Made by a program: the position numbers and the translations under genes. Shown in pieces: positions 49,720-61,458 of a DNA stretch of 64,000 bases. Origin of the DNA: Anarhynchus alexandrinus. Taxonomy: Eukaryota; Chordata; Aves; Charadriiformes; Charadriidae. The notes beneath the pieces were generated by a model. It had not been told where the DNA came from and did no database searches. It saw only the letters and a list, made by a program, of their open reading frames with translations. Each line of letters begins with the position of its first letter. Position 1 is the first letter of the stretch. The DNA is taken from NCBI GenBank assembly GCA_008711295.1, contig VUYV01000008.1, forward strand, positions 2,395,000 through 2,458,999. The letters run 5' to 3'.

Positions 49720-52700
49720 ATGGCCTCGAAACGGCACTTGGAGCCTCTGGACCCCGTGATTTTCAACAAGCTACCTCGGCTGGAGCCGGAGCCCTCCGCC
49801 GCCTTCCCTGCCGGCCTCTGCAAACCCAGCCCCACGCCCAACCCTGCCGCCGAAAACCATTTCAACTACAAGGGCTCCTACTTCGCCTGCCCGCTGCGAA
49901 GCCCCGACGGCCCCGAGCAGCCCCCGGCGCGCTGGAGCCCGGCGGCCGCCTACCTGCACTATGGCACCGGTGCTGGCAGTCAGCCCGTGCCGGCGGAGGG
50001 GCCGCCGCCGGTGAGCTGCCGACTGTACCGACCCGAGAGCTTGGGGACGGGGCTGCAGCAGCCCCCCGGCACCGAAAAGGGCAAGGACAGCCTGATGCGG
50101 GAGCTGCTGATGGCGAGGGAGAAGTGGACCAGCCCGCCGCCGGCTCCGGGACACCCTTTCCCGGTGAAGAAACCGGTGGCGGTGAACAAGGCGGCCCCTT
50201 TGGCTGTCCCCAAGCCGGTGTACCGAGCCCCCGCCTGCTTCGTGGACCCCAGGATGGCTCTGCCGCTGGGACCCCGGGGGGACAGCCTGCAGCAGAGACC
50301 GGGGGACGCAGACTGGGCTCTGCCCGCCACCCATCCTCTCCACCCCGGGGAGCCCCGCGGCGGCACCGGGCTGCACAAGAGGGGTCTCCACCCCGACCCC
50401 AACCTCCTGCCGCTGCACCCTGGCCTGCCGCTACCCACCAAGGAGAAGCTGGGCTCTCCCCTCGCCTTCTCCCCCTACTACGCCGCCTTTGAGAAATACA
50501 GGGCTCCCCCCGGCACCCCTTTGCTGGAAGCCGGTTGCCCCGCTGTCGCCCACGGCCAGAGGAAGGTGCCCGATGTCCCCAGCCTCAGCCCGGACCCTTG
50601 GTCCAAGCTCCCGCCGCCCATCGCCAGCCCGGCGTACCGGGAGAGGGTGCCGGCGTGCTACCCACACACCCACTACCCACCGCCCCTCCATAAAGCCGCC
50701 CTCCTCTACCACCCCACCATGGAGGCACAGCCCGGCGCCTACAAAGGTTTCGGCTTTGCGGGAAGCGGGGACCCCTTTCCCGGCTCTTACCTTAAACCCC
50801 AAACCCCAAGGAGTTACTTTCCCACCCCCTTGGACACCTACGTGCCGAGGGCAGCCGGCGCGGTGGCATCGCCGGCGGTGCTGCCGAGGGATGCCGAGCC
50901 GCCGCGGCCAGCCGGTTACTTGCCGAGCGCTGGCTTTGCCTTCAGCCCCGGCGAAGCGGCGGTGTTGGGCACCTCCTTTGCCGGCACGGAGCCGGGCTGC
51001 GAGCGGCGGCGGGCGGAAAGCCCCGGGCGGCGAGCGGCGGCCAGGCACAACAGCGCTTTCCAACCCGTCACCCCCCCGGAGAAGGTGCCCAAGGGCTGCG
51101 GCGAGGCGTTTCCCAAAGGAGAAGGGAGGTGGGTGAAAGCCAGCCGAGGGGAGCAGGACCCCCCTTCCCACGGGAGGAGGACGGCCAGCCCAGTGCCCCA
51201 GGAGACCCCCCGCGGGGGACCGCCGGCTCCCGTCATCGTAGGGAAGGGAGATGCCTGCAAGGTGAAGGATGCAGCCAAGGAGCTTGTCCCCGCTTCTCCG
51301 TCCACCTCCACCCAAGAGGAGCTGAAGGACGGCGAGGTTTCTCCTTCCTCCCCACCCATGCCGGTGATCAACAACGTCTTCAGCCTGGCACCTTACCGAG
51401 ACTACCTGGAGGGGACCGAGGGCTCAGCCCAGGTCCCCTTCTGCAGGGAGCATCTGCGGGGGGACACCCCACCCCGAAACACGGGGGGCAGCCGGGAGCC
51501 CACAGCCCTCAAGGACATCTCGGTGACGTCCAGCCTGCTGCCCACGGGGACGGCGGCTGGCCAGGCGCTGAAGACAGGCAGCGGCACAGTCCAGAGCCAA
51601 GAGGAAAGCTGCTACGGAAAGGTCCCCGAAAAGCCGAAGCCTGTGCCCCAAGACCCGGGGTCTCAGGAGGGCAGCCCTGGCGGGGTGGGGAGCGGGGACA
51701 CGGCCCCCGAGGACATCGTGCTGGACCTCAGCTTGAAGAAGAGACTGGTGAAAGCTGGGGAGACCCAGGGACCTGTCGGCCGTGCAGAGGGGACACCGGA
51801 CAGGGAGGAGGCGGAGGAGGAGAAAGATGGTGCGGGGGGGAAGGTGAGGGTGGGAGAGGGGACCAAGCCCCGGGCGCTGCCATTGCTCGTCGAGGTGGGC
51901 TCTGGGGACAAGAGCAACTTCCAGAGCTCGGCCACCTTCATGTTCAAAAAATACAAGATCCTACGCTCCCGCCCGCCCGGCACCGTGCCCCCCCGGCCGG
52001 CCGGTAGCCCCTGTGCCCCCCAGCCCAGCTCGCCACCTCCACCAGTCCCCTCTGGCAGCATCCCTGCACCACCGCCTCCCCTCCCCGCCTCCCCGCCAGC
52101 CAGCAGCCCCCCGACCCCGCAGCCCGGTCCCTCCGCTCTGCGGGGGGCTCACCCGGAGCCGCAGCAGCAGCCCCCGCTGCCCGAAGCCCCCCGTGTGCTG
52201 GGAGAGGAGAGCGTCTCGCTGCCTGGGCAGTGCGAGGTCTCTGCCCCGCAGACCTCCGCCGGTCAGTATTTCAGCACCCTGCACGCTTTGCTCTGCGATG
52301 TTATTTCGTGCTCGGTGTCCAGGTCCTCCCCGGAGCTCCTGCGGGAGTGGTTGAAGAAGGCGGAGGTGGTGGAGGAGATGGGAGAGATGCCCAAATCCCC
52401 CTCCAAACCCAAGAATGGCTCCAGGGTCCCCGAACTTCAGAAGCCTACCAAAGGCAGAGAGATCTGGCTGGCTTTTCAAGATGTGGCCACTCTCCTCACC
52501 AACCTGCTGTCTCAGCTGGAGACCTTCATGTTTGCTCGCAAGTGTCCTTTCCCCCATGTCGTCCGGGCAGGGGCCGTTTTCATCCCCATCCACGTGGTGA
52601 AGGAGAAGCTCTTCCCCAAGCTCCCTGGGGCCTCCGTTGACCAAGTGCTGCAGGAGCACAAGGTGGAGCTGCGCCCCACCACGCTTTCGGAGGAGAGGCA

Positions 52701-53754
52701 CTTGAGGGACCTGGAGCTGAAGAGCTGCACCTCACGCATGCTGAAGCTTCTGGCCCTCAAGCAGCTCCCCGACATCTACCCGGACCTGCTGAACCTCCAT
52801 TGGCACAACTCCATCAGGCAGCAGCTCGGTAGGTAGCCTGGCGTCTCCTGTGGAGGGTTGGTGACACCAGTGGGTCCATGAGACTCTTCCAGGGAAGCCC
52901 CAGCCACATCTGCCTCCCGGATGCTGGTGTTTGGTGGGAGCACCCATCGCTTGCATGGTTCCTTGGCATCCTTGTCCTACCAAGGGCTCTGCGGAGCGGA
53001 ATATTTAGCTTTTCTCCATGAGTTGTGGAGGGAGAAAGCTCGAGCTGGGAGGGGTGGTGGAGCTGGCAGGGGGTGTCCTTGCCTGCCTGAGTGAGAAAAA
53101 TCATCCCTGGGGTGTTGAGGAGTTGGTGGTCACTTCCAGGCCACCTCTCCCCCTCCAAGAGGCTCGGGAACATGCTGGGAGCAGGGCAGCATGCACCCTG
53201 TGCGCTGGACCTGCCACCCACGACTGTCCCATCCCACCGGTGACATTCCCACCACCCCTCCCTGTCCTGATGTCCTTTTGCTGCTGCTCAAGACCTTTGC
53301 CACCAACTCTATGTCTTCCAGGTTCAAGCTTGCAGGCTGGCCAGCACTCCGCCAAGTAGGTAACTCTCCTCGTGTGTGCATTTATACGTATTTATAGGAT
53401 TTCTGTGAAGGTGTATATGCATTTGTATGTCTTTGCGGTGATGATGGTGACCTTGGGCTGGCGGGGGAGGAGCACACACAGCCCGAGCTGGGCTGGAGGG
53501 GGATGATTTGTGGCTGGAAGGGGGGATTATTCGGGATGGGGAGGTGAAGACTGTGCCATCCCCAACCCCTCTTTCCCCTCCCAGGTAGCCTTAGCGTGGA
53601 GGCACCAAAAGCTGATGGCAAAGCGATAGCCACGGATAGCGCCAAGGAAAAGGAGGCACTAAGGAATGTGCCAAGGGCAACAGCCGAAGACGAGAAGGGG
53701 AAGGTTCCGCTCGTCCCCAGAGCAGGGTCCTCTCCTGAACGACGCGGATGCTGA
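49720..53754 (+). CDS. C15orf39: C15orf39 homologue, proline-rich protein of unknown function
   Basis: The main exon starts at an acceptor (CTGCTCAG, exon from 49660); an in-frame TAG lies directly before the ATG at 49720, fixing the start. The frame runs to 52828, where a donor (G|GTAGGT) leads to an acceptor before 53585 and a stop at 53752-53754, giving 1092 residues. Unspliced, it would stop at 52836 after 1038 residues. Human C15orf39 is about 1047 residues. Shared segments recognised from memory are: N-terminal KLPRLE (about 17-22), SSPPMPVINNVFSLAPYRDY (about 543-562), a VLDLSLKK motif (667-674), FMFKKYKIL (740-748), and the C-terminal block from about 846 to 1037, with CPFPHVVRAG from 942. 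Residues about 750-835 are a proline-rich linker. No enzyme domain is visible. The terminal exon is the least certain part. Confidence 0.88.
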
Positions 53755-55410
53755 GACGGAGCAGACGATCACCAGCAGACCCGCGGGGAGATGCTCGGCT
53801 CCGGCCAGCTGCACCCGAGGATGGAGACCGGTCCTACTCCAGGGATGCTGGTGCCTGGAGGCCACCGACACCGCAGGGACCTTCCAAGGATGACGTTTGG
53901 TGGCAGCGCCACATGACCCAGAGATGCTCCAAGCATGCGATGGCCACTGCGGTCCCCTGGCCCCCGGCATCCCAGCGGGGGTGGGCTCAAGCCCATTTCA
54001 GGGCTTCATGTCTTTTAATGCATCATCTTTTAGCACGTCTCCCATCTCCATCCACCACCAGCCGGTGAACTGGGAGGGAATGGCGGGATTCCCAGCGGAG
54101 CCGGAGGGCTGGGGCGGCGTTTGTACCCACGGGAGGAGCGTGGAAATGGCCACGCCACCGTCCCCAGCCTTGGAGAAAGGCTGGCTGCCACAGGGACAAT
54201 TTACCGCATCCCCTCCTCTCTCCTCTAACTCACCTCTCCCACTTTATACACGTCGTTCCCAATAAACGTACCTTCCTCCTGGTCTTTAGTCTTTATACAG
54301 AGACTTTAACACAACGTTCAGGCTCAAGGGAATCACAACTTCTGTAGTCACAGGACTGATTTATTTTTTTTGTTGTTGTTTTAAATGAAGACATTTTAAA
54401 AATGTTACGGATTTACCTTTATAAGGAGCTGCTGCCTTCAGGTTATGGGGTTTTTAAAAAAAAAAAAACCAACAAAATATTAGTAATTTATACTTGGGTT
54501 TTTTTTTTATTTAAACTCATGGCTTCACCTGTTTACTGTGCTGGACCAAGGCATCAGGAGCGATGCTGTTCGGGCTGAGAGTTTTGGTCCCGATTCGAGC
54601 TGAAAAGAGGCTGCAAGGAAGATTTAAAGAGCGTTAAAGAAAACCAAACCACTTTACAATGCCGATCCCAGCTGTCCCAGAGGAGATGGATGCTTGGGGA
54701 CAACCCTTTATGCGTGACAAAGACGTGGTTAGCCCGGAGGGACAGGAGAGGGGAGAGATGCTGCGAGACCTTGGAAGGAGAGATCCTTTCCATCCCACGG
54801 GCCCTGGAAGGTTGATGAGAATCCCAGGAGGGATCCTGGCAGCCGAGGACGGACGGAGTCGCCCTCGCCCTGTCTGCAGCGGTGGTACCCAGCAGAGGCC
54901 TTACAAACTCGACACTCAGGTGTTTTTTCCAGCTGATGCAGGGCATGGAGGAACAAAATGAGGATTATTATTTTTGTGTTTTTTTTATTTCACTACAGGA
55001 TATATTTATTTTAAACTAACAAAACGGAGACAAAAAAGAGAAAAAAAACCCACCCTACCATAGACTCTTTCTAGCCGAAAGGTGTGTTTGCCGGCCGGGC
55101 GAGGCGGCGGCTGCCGCTGCCGTCTCCTGTGGGTGCCTTTCTGGTTTTCCACTGGGATGTACTGGCTGTGCGGGGGACGGGAAGGAGAGACTCGGCTGTT
55201 CTCGCTCTCCCTTGCCACGCCGCATCTTTGCATAGGGTTGTAAAGCGATTTGGAAAGCAGTGTTTGTTAAGAATACTGTAATTTTTATATATATATATAT
55301 ATATATATTTGAGGTTCCAGGGAAGAAAGTTCCTTCACTTTATTTAATATTTTGTAAGAATATGAATTTTAAGAGGTGCCTCGCCTGATTAAAAGGGTTT
55401 GGCCCGTTTT
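53755..55410 (+). other. C15orf39: C15orf39 3' untranslated region
   Basis: Poly(A) signals are AATAAA at 54261-54266 and, after a long AT-rich stretch, ATTAAA at 55387-55392. The AT-rich, homopolymer-bearing sequence from 54350 to 55400, including a (TA)n run at 55286-55308, looks like an extended 3' UTR. Which signal is used cannot be told from sequence. Confidence 0.5.
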
Positions 55411-57191
55411 CAAATGCGCTGTTCTTCGGTCTCTGCTTGCCAGCCTGGGCACAATGGCACCTTTTTGGGGACAGAGGGGGGTTCCAAATCACCCCTGGGT
55501 GACAGCCTGGGACGAGGATGCTCGTGGAGGCGTCTCTGCATCCATCAGAAAGGGGACAGGAGAGCTGTGGGGTACAGCGGGGCTGGCACCGGTCCCCCGG
55601 TACCCTTCTGCCTGCTGCTGGGGTGATGCACCCCAGGCTGATTCAGCGGGGACCCCCGAAACACCCTTCCCCATGTGAGCCACCATCAGAAGCATGAAAT
55701 CTGTCTGGTTCTGAGAGCCAACCCCCCCAAACCACATTTTTCAGCCCAAATGACACGAGCCCGGCAGGGGACCAGCACCGCCATGACCCGCTCCCTGCAA
55801 ACGGGGTGTTTTGAGGAGCATCCGTGGCGGTTGGGGCTGGTGCTTGGGGAACAGCCTGCCTGGAGAAACAGGCACGCACGCTCCTTCCTCTGCCAAGGGC
55901 TTAATGAGGAGCAGCGGGAAGCTGGGACCCCCTCCAGCCGGGAGAGAGCTTCACCTGGGGGAGTGCAAATTAGTTGGTGTGTTAATTGGGAGCAGCTGGA
56001 ATGGAGCTGCTCCCCTGGGAAATGAGATCAAAGCAGAAGGCTGGAGTGAGGGGTTTAGTGCTCTGGTCTTCTCGGGTGCTGTCGGTGGGTTGAAGCCTGG
56101 TTGTCTCTGGTGAGGTTCTCCGAGCCAAGGTGGATGCTTTGGGTGGCGGATGAGGTAATGTCTGAGCCCAAGGCTGGATCCAGCCCTGCTCCGCTCCAGG
56201 AGCCTCTGAGGAGATGCTGAGCCTTGGCACAAACTTTTCTGATGCTGGAGAAGCTGCTCGGTGCTGCTGGAGGCTGGGGAGATGTCCTGATGAGGTGTCT
56301 CCTGGCCCTGGTATGTGGGATGCTCTGGGGCTGGGCCAGCCACTGTCGCTGGGGTGGGCTGGGGGAGGTTGGAGGGACCCAGCCTAAACCTCCTGTTGCT
56401 CCTCTCCACAGCTGGGCTCTCCCCACCACCTCTCCCAAGCGGAGCTAAGGGGTAGGACCACGAGACCCTACGGACATCGCTGCCACAGAGCCAGAAAAAG
56501 ATGCTCGGTGGTGAGAGGGAAGGGGCTGTGGCCATAACCCTGGGTCTTGCTGTCCATGTGGCCACTGCTGCCAGCAGGCTGTGGTGCAAAGGCCTCCCAG
56601 TGCTGGTCATCTGCCTGTGTGCCACTGCTGTCCACTACAGCCTGGTCTCTCTGGCTGCTCCATCCTGGGCTCCCTGCCTCCTCCTCGCACTCAGCTGGGC
56701 TCGCCAACCTCCCAGAGAGGGACAGGTGACAATCTGGTGGCAACACGTGGGGACCTGCTCAAGTACCCAGTGTGGAAGGGTGCTGGTGTGTTCTGCGGGT
56801 TCTGAGGTGTCAGTGTGGATGCTCTCTCCCTCCCGGAGCCACGGTTCTCTGGCAGCCACCTCTCAGCTTCAGAACCCCTTCTCTGGAGCATCACTCTGAG
56901 ACTGCGCCCCACACCAGCACCACAAGTTCACCATCTCCATCCTACATGCTGATTTCTACTGTGGTTGCATGTGCCACCAGCTCCCCACTCAGCTCGCAGA
57001 CCACAGCTGTGCCAGCAGGAGGGACACCTGATGCTCAGTCCATGCTTGGCCACTCCAACGCCTCCCACCACAGCCAGAGAACATCTCCCTGCAGCTGCCA
57101 GAGAGGCTTTCACCCCAGCTGAGGTGATGACTATGGGCCTGGGGTGAAGCCCCATGCATCCCACCCCACTGGGCTCTCCTCTCCTGCACAG
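55411..57191 (+). other. Intergenic, with a Ser/Thr/Pro-rich open stretch before a SEA-like block
   Basis: No gene recognised with confidence. One frame between about 56886 and 57070 is rich in serine, threonine and proline (for example HTSTTSSPSPSY and SSPLSSQTTAVPAG). It lies just upstream of the SEA-like exons at 57192-58248, where a mucin PTS region would be expected. Splice sites around it are not clear. Confidence 0.3.
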
Positions 57192-58248
57192 CCTCTGCCC
57201 ATGAGTGCATCACCCTTGTGGTTCCGGCTGTTGGGCATCACTTACACTGATGAGCCCTGAGCAGCAGAGCTTTAGGGAGCCGGAGGAAGAAGCGAAGCGG
57301 ATGGTGAGTGCAGGAGCCGGTGGTTGGAGATCTGGGTGCAGCTGAGAAGCTCCTGCAGGGAAGCCCTGCTGGGGTGAGGAGGCTGCATCAGCCCTGGCTT
57401 GGTCTATCACCCACCTGGGCATGGTGGGGACAAGTAAAGACCTGGCACTGCTCCACTGGAGCTGGATTGGGGTGCTTGGTTTGGGGTGGGACTGAACTCC
57501 CCCTCACCGCTGGCAGGGCTGTTGCGCACTGTGTTGGTGCTGGGGTATTCCCTCCTGGCTGCTGTTTCTGGGCTGATGGGGACACCACGACCATCCCCAG
57601 AGACCCGGTGTACCCCGGGGGTACCATCAAGTCCTACCCGGGGCAAACTGAGCCAAAGTCCCCCTGTATTTATCACACACCTCCTGGTATGGGCCCCCTT
57701 CCGGGGGTGGGAGCTTGTAAAAGCTTCTAAATTAAGAGGTGCTGCTTTTTTCCAGCTAAACCAAAGGCTGTCCACCTACAAGACCTTCCTGCAGGCAAAT
57801 GTTCTTGAGTTCCTGTGAGTATGCAGCTCTGCCCTGGGGCAACAGATGGAGAGGGGTGGGTTTGGCTAGGAGAGAAGGGTTTGCCCACCAAAATGCTCCA
57901 GACAAGTCTTGTGAGGGGCTGTGCTCCCTCCCCAGGGTCATCGTCCCAAGGGATCCTGGGTTGGAAGTGTCTGAAGATCCAGGTAAAGCCATCTGAGACC
58001 TCTCTTGGGTGGAGTGTTAATGTGAGGAGGATGGGGCTCTAAAGCTGTTCCCCAAGGGAAGGTGGGCTGCCCACCGACTCATCTCCCTCCCAGGAATGGC
58101 TCAGTGCTCGTGCAAGAGGAGGTTCTGTTCCTGAGGGATGCTCCTGCTCCCACCAACTCCCACCTCATCCACGCGGTCATCACAGATGCGAGCAGGGGAA
58201 GGAACATCTTCAGCTGGCAACTGGAGCCACAATCTGTCCAGTCCGGTG
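57192..58248 (+). pseudogene. Candidate SEA-domain (mucin-type) exons, frame-broken
   Basis: Four exon-like blocks with GT-AG borders are visible: 57192-57303, 57756-57814, 57936-57982 and 58094-58248. Read in order they resemble a SEA module, the autoproteolytic extracellular domain of membrane mucins: first WFRLLGITYTDE, then QQSFREPEEEAKRM, then LNQRLSTYKTFLQANVLEF, and after the third block RNGSVLVQEEVLF, with SHLIHAVITDASRGRNIF behind it. The NGSV strand and the order of segments fit the family; no EGF or transmembrane segment was found. Block one has a frame break around 57252-57258 (an extra C in CCC would explain it), and the phases of blocks three and four do not match. It is therefore either a decayed gene or a real gene damaged by base errors. 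Similarity is judged by eye; mucin identity is not assigned. Confidence 0.4.
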
Positions 58249-60824
58249 GTAAGCTGCAGAGATGTCCCCAGAGCAGAGCAGCTGCTGTCAGGTGTCCTCC
58301 CTATACCTCCATCAAAGCCAAAACCTGCCTAGTTTGGACTTCAGGCGTCACTTTCACTTAACCTCCCCTCTCCTGACCCATGCAAACCCTTTAGTGCTAA
58401 GGATGCCAGAGAGCACGTCTGCAGCAGCTGGACCTGTGTGGTCCAGTGTTTCTGCTTAAACTCTCTGATTTCCCCTCCTTGACCTGTTTCTCCTGCGAGA
58501 GACCTGAGGGACCACAGGAACCTCCTGCGAGTGGTGACAAGGGGATTCCTGTGAGCGGGAGCAGAGGGTCTGGTGTATCATCCCAGCCACGGAAGGGTTG
58601 GCAGCTGAGGTCAAGCATTTACCCACAGTCTCAGCATGAAGGACAGGGAAATAATCCCTCTTTGGGCTGTGGGGAATTAAGCCCTGGGCTGCTCCCTGGG
58701 TCCCGCAGCCCTTCCTGCTCCGCACTGGGTGCAGGCAAAGCACCCTACGATGGGGGCTGTTACTGTTGCCTGCTTAACCACAACACCAAGTTTTTAACCC
58801 AAAATATTGGGTTTTTTTTCCCCAGTGCGTGGGCCTGGGCTCTGCGTCGAGGCAGGCTGTAGATAGACACTCACTTCAAAAAGGAATTTCAGTTGATTTT
58901 TGTATTTTTAATTATTATTTTATAATTAAAAGTCATCCAGTCCTGTGGTTCTCCCAACAGATTTGTGCAGTGCAGGATGGGGCTCACCCCGTTCTGCTCT
59001 TGGGGTGCTTGTCCCCAGTTGTACCCCGTAAGCGCTGATCCCGTGGGAGCAGGGAGACTGGATGCTGCTGGCAGGGATGTGCTGAGCTCCCGTCCTCCTC
59101 TCCAAAGGGCATGAGGGGCTAAAACCAGCCCTTCTCCATGCTCTGCAAGACAAGGAACCCACCCTGTGCTCCTCAACTGCCACCCTCCCCTGCCAGCTCC
59201 TGCTGGGAAATGACCCACAAGCAGTGAGTTCCTCAGGGGGGGTGGAAAAAAACCTGCCGTGTCCCCAGACTTTGAGAAAATCAGAGCTTGGGTGCCTGAA
59301 GGCATGAAGCCGCTGCTGCCGCTCGTCAACTCAAATCTGTAGGGTTGGCTTTACAAATCTAGGGCTGAGACCTTCCTCGGAACTGACTCACCTCTCCTGG
59401 ATGTCACTTACCGCCAGCACATGAGCAGAGAGTGACGAGCATAACCCAAGAGCAGACAAGTTCTGCTGCGCTTATGAGGAAAAAAGGAAGCGATTCTACA
59501 GAAATGTCTTTAAACATTGGTTTTCTAGAAGTGACACTTACCCTTTGGCGCAGGCAGGAACCACCCGGTCCGCGGCAATGAAATCGAGTGTGCTAAGGAC
59601 AGGGGAATCCCGACGAAAGGGCTGAGCGAGCATGAGAGTCAGCCTGGGAAAAGCAAACCATAATGAAGAAAAACAAGGCAAGGGGGGGGGGGGGGAAATA
59701 CCCCGATCCATCTAGAAATGACATGGTGGGGCTGTTTGGTAGTGGGATGTCACTGGGGTGAACCACCAGGGCCTGGCAGCCGCTGGGTACCTGCCGTTGA
59801 ACCCCACAGTGTCCCCTGAGGCCCCACCAGTGGTGTCCCCCTCACCCGGTCCCTGCCACGGCCCCATGCCGGGCGCTGAGACCTGCTGGGTCTTGGGTTT
59901 GGGGTTTTTTTTCTCCAATCTTTTTTTCAATTTCTGTTTTCCCTGGATCTAAGTGATGACAAATTTAACCAGTACTGGATGTCTTAGAAACTACGCTGAG
60001 GCTCCTGAGGATAAAGCTGTTGGAGATGCTGCAGTCACCCCACAACCCCGTTCCTTTGGGGTGCAAGCGGGGAAGCGTGTCCTTCTTGCCCACAGCAAAG
60101 CATCGAGCCTCCAGAAAGGTTTTCATCCTGCAGCCTCCGACATTCAGAGGAGTTTGGGAAAGTGGCATATTCCCAGGAAAGCAAGAAATTGTTGAAGATT
60201 GGAAAAGAAGTTTGGTTTCTTTTCCAAGGAATGGCAGAGGGGTGCAGCTCACACGGTCATGCCGGAGTTGCAGTTTTAGGGGGAAAACCACTGGGCTTGA
60301 GCTGGGCCCGGGGAGAGACCGTGTCCCCTGGTCGCCCCTGTGCTGGGATGGGTGTGTGGGGGCAGAGCTGCAGCTGGGAAAGGGGCACCCGCGCTCATGT
60401 CTGGGTGGCCGGTGGACCCGTGACCCCCTTTCTGCCTGTAAGTGGTGTGGCAGGGCTCTGCCTGCCCGGCGGGAAGAGTTGGCAGGGTGGCAGTGTGTGG
60501 TTTGCCGGAGCAGGCTGTGTGCAGCTCATCCCTGGACGCCGGCCATGCTGCAGAGCAGGGCCACCGCGCTCGGGTCCCTTATCTACCCTCACAAGTCTCC
60601 GCAGTTATCTGCTCTGTTTCCCCTTCCATGGACAAGGCTTGTATCTTATCTCCACGCTCTCTTCCTCCGTTTCTTTGCTTCTCTGCTAACTCTTGCCACA
60701 AAAAGAAAAAAAACAAAGCACAAGAACCACAGGGGGGTAGAGGTGGTAGTGAAGACCAGGCACGAGATCCCACTGCAGTAGGTCCATCTGTGGTCTTGGA
60801 AGGATGCTGGGTGACATTTGGCCA
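58249..60824. other. Intergenic, nothing firmly coding
   Basis: A cysteine-containing exon-like piece after an acceptor at 58394 (frame with VCSSWTCVV) might continue the SEA-like locus but is out of phase with it. A G-run lies at 59681-59695. An A-rich stretch lies near 60701-60720. No other gene signal. Confidence 0.35.
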
Positions 60825-61458
60825 TGCTGGGAGGCTGCTGGGTGATGTTTGGCTGTGCTTGGGAGATGCTGGGTGATGTTTGGCCATGCTGGGAGGATGC
60901 TGAGCCATGGTCCAGCAATGCTCAGGTGGGTCTTGGGGCTTCTTGGGTGACGTACATGATGCTCAGGTGATGCTGGGAGGATACTGGGTGATGGTCCAGT
61001 GAAGGTCATGGGGCTCAAGCGATGCTCAGGTGTCCCAGTGGGATGCTGGGCAGTACTGGGGGGATGCTGGGGGATGCCAGGAGATACTGGGGGGATACTG
61101 GCGATGCCCAGGGGATGCGGGGCCATGCTGGGACGGTCTGCCAGCTCCACCTGCTGGCACACACCGCCTGGGACCGCAGGACAGCACCCGGGCCCCACCG
61201 CAGCAGCAGCCCCAAATCTGAGGAGACCATAAGGGAGAGGGTCCCCCCGAGCCGCAGGCTGCTGCGTTGGAGGAAAAGCCTCAAATTAGCTTGAAAGGGG
61301 AAACTGGGGGCAGAATTTGGGGCACTTTGTGCCTCGCTGTAGTCTGGTGGCTCCTCACCGGAGCTGACCCAGCTTTGCTCCCCGCTGCCTGCAACAGACG
61401 CTCATTGAGGCTGTGAAACCAAAGCGGCGAGAGGTTTCCAGTGCTTTTCCAAAGAGAC
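60825..61458 (+). repeat. Right copy of a 0.64-kb direct duplication, abutting COMMD4
   Basis: Partner of 48502-49145, same orientation. It ends 156 bases before the COMMD4 start codon, so it forms part of the COMMD4 upstream region. Differences from the left copy cluster in 61198-61300 (for example CCCCACCGCAGCAGCAGCCC in place of an A-rich stretch). Confidence 0.95.

Noticed and set aside
50431..51315. 294-residue minus-strand open frame opposite C15orf39
   Set aside because: Antisense shadow of the coding exon with no start context, splice signal or family similarity.
51129..52007. 292-residue plus-strand frame inside C15orf39
   Set aside because: Lies wholly within the true coding exon in another frame; GC-rich codons make stops rare. 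It shows how easily long alternative frames arise here.
58394..58550. Cysteine-containing exon-like piece (VCSSWTCVV) and a following block ending in a GTGAGC donor as an EGF-like continuation of the SEA locus
   Set aside because: Phase does not fit the preceding block, too few cysteines for an EGF module, and the frame ends quickly.
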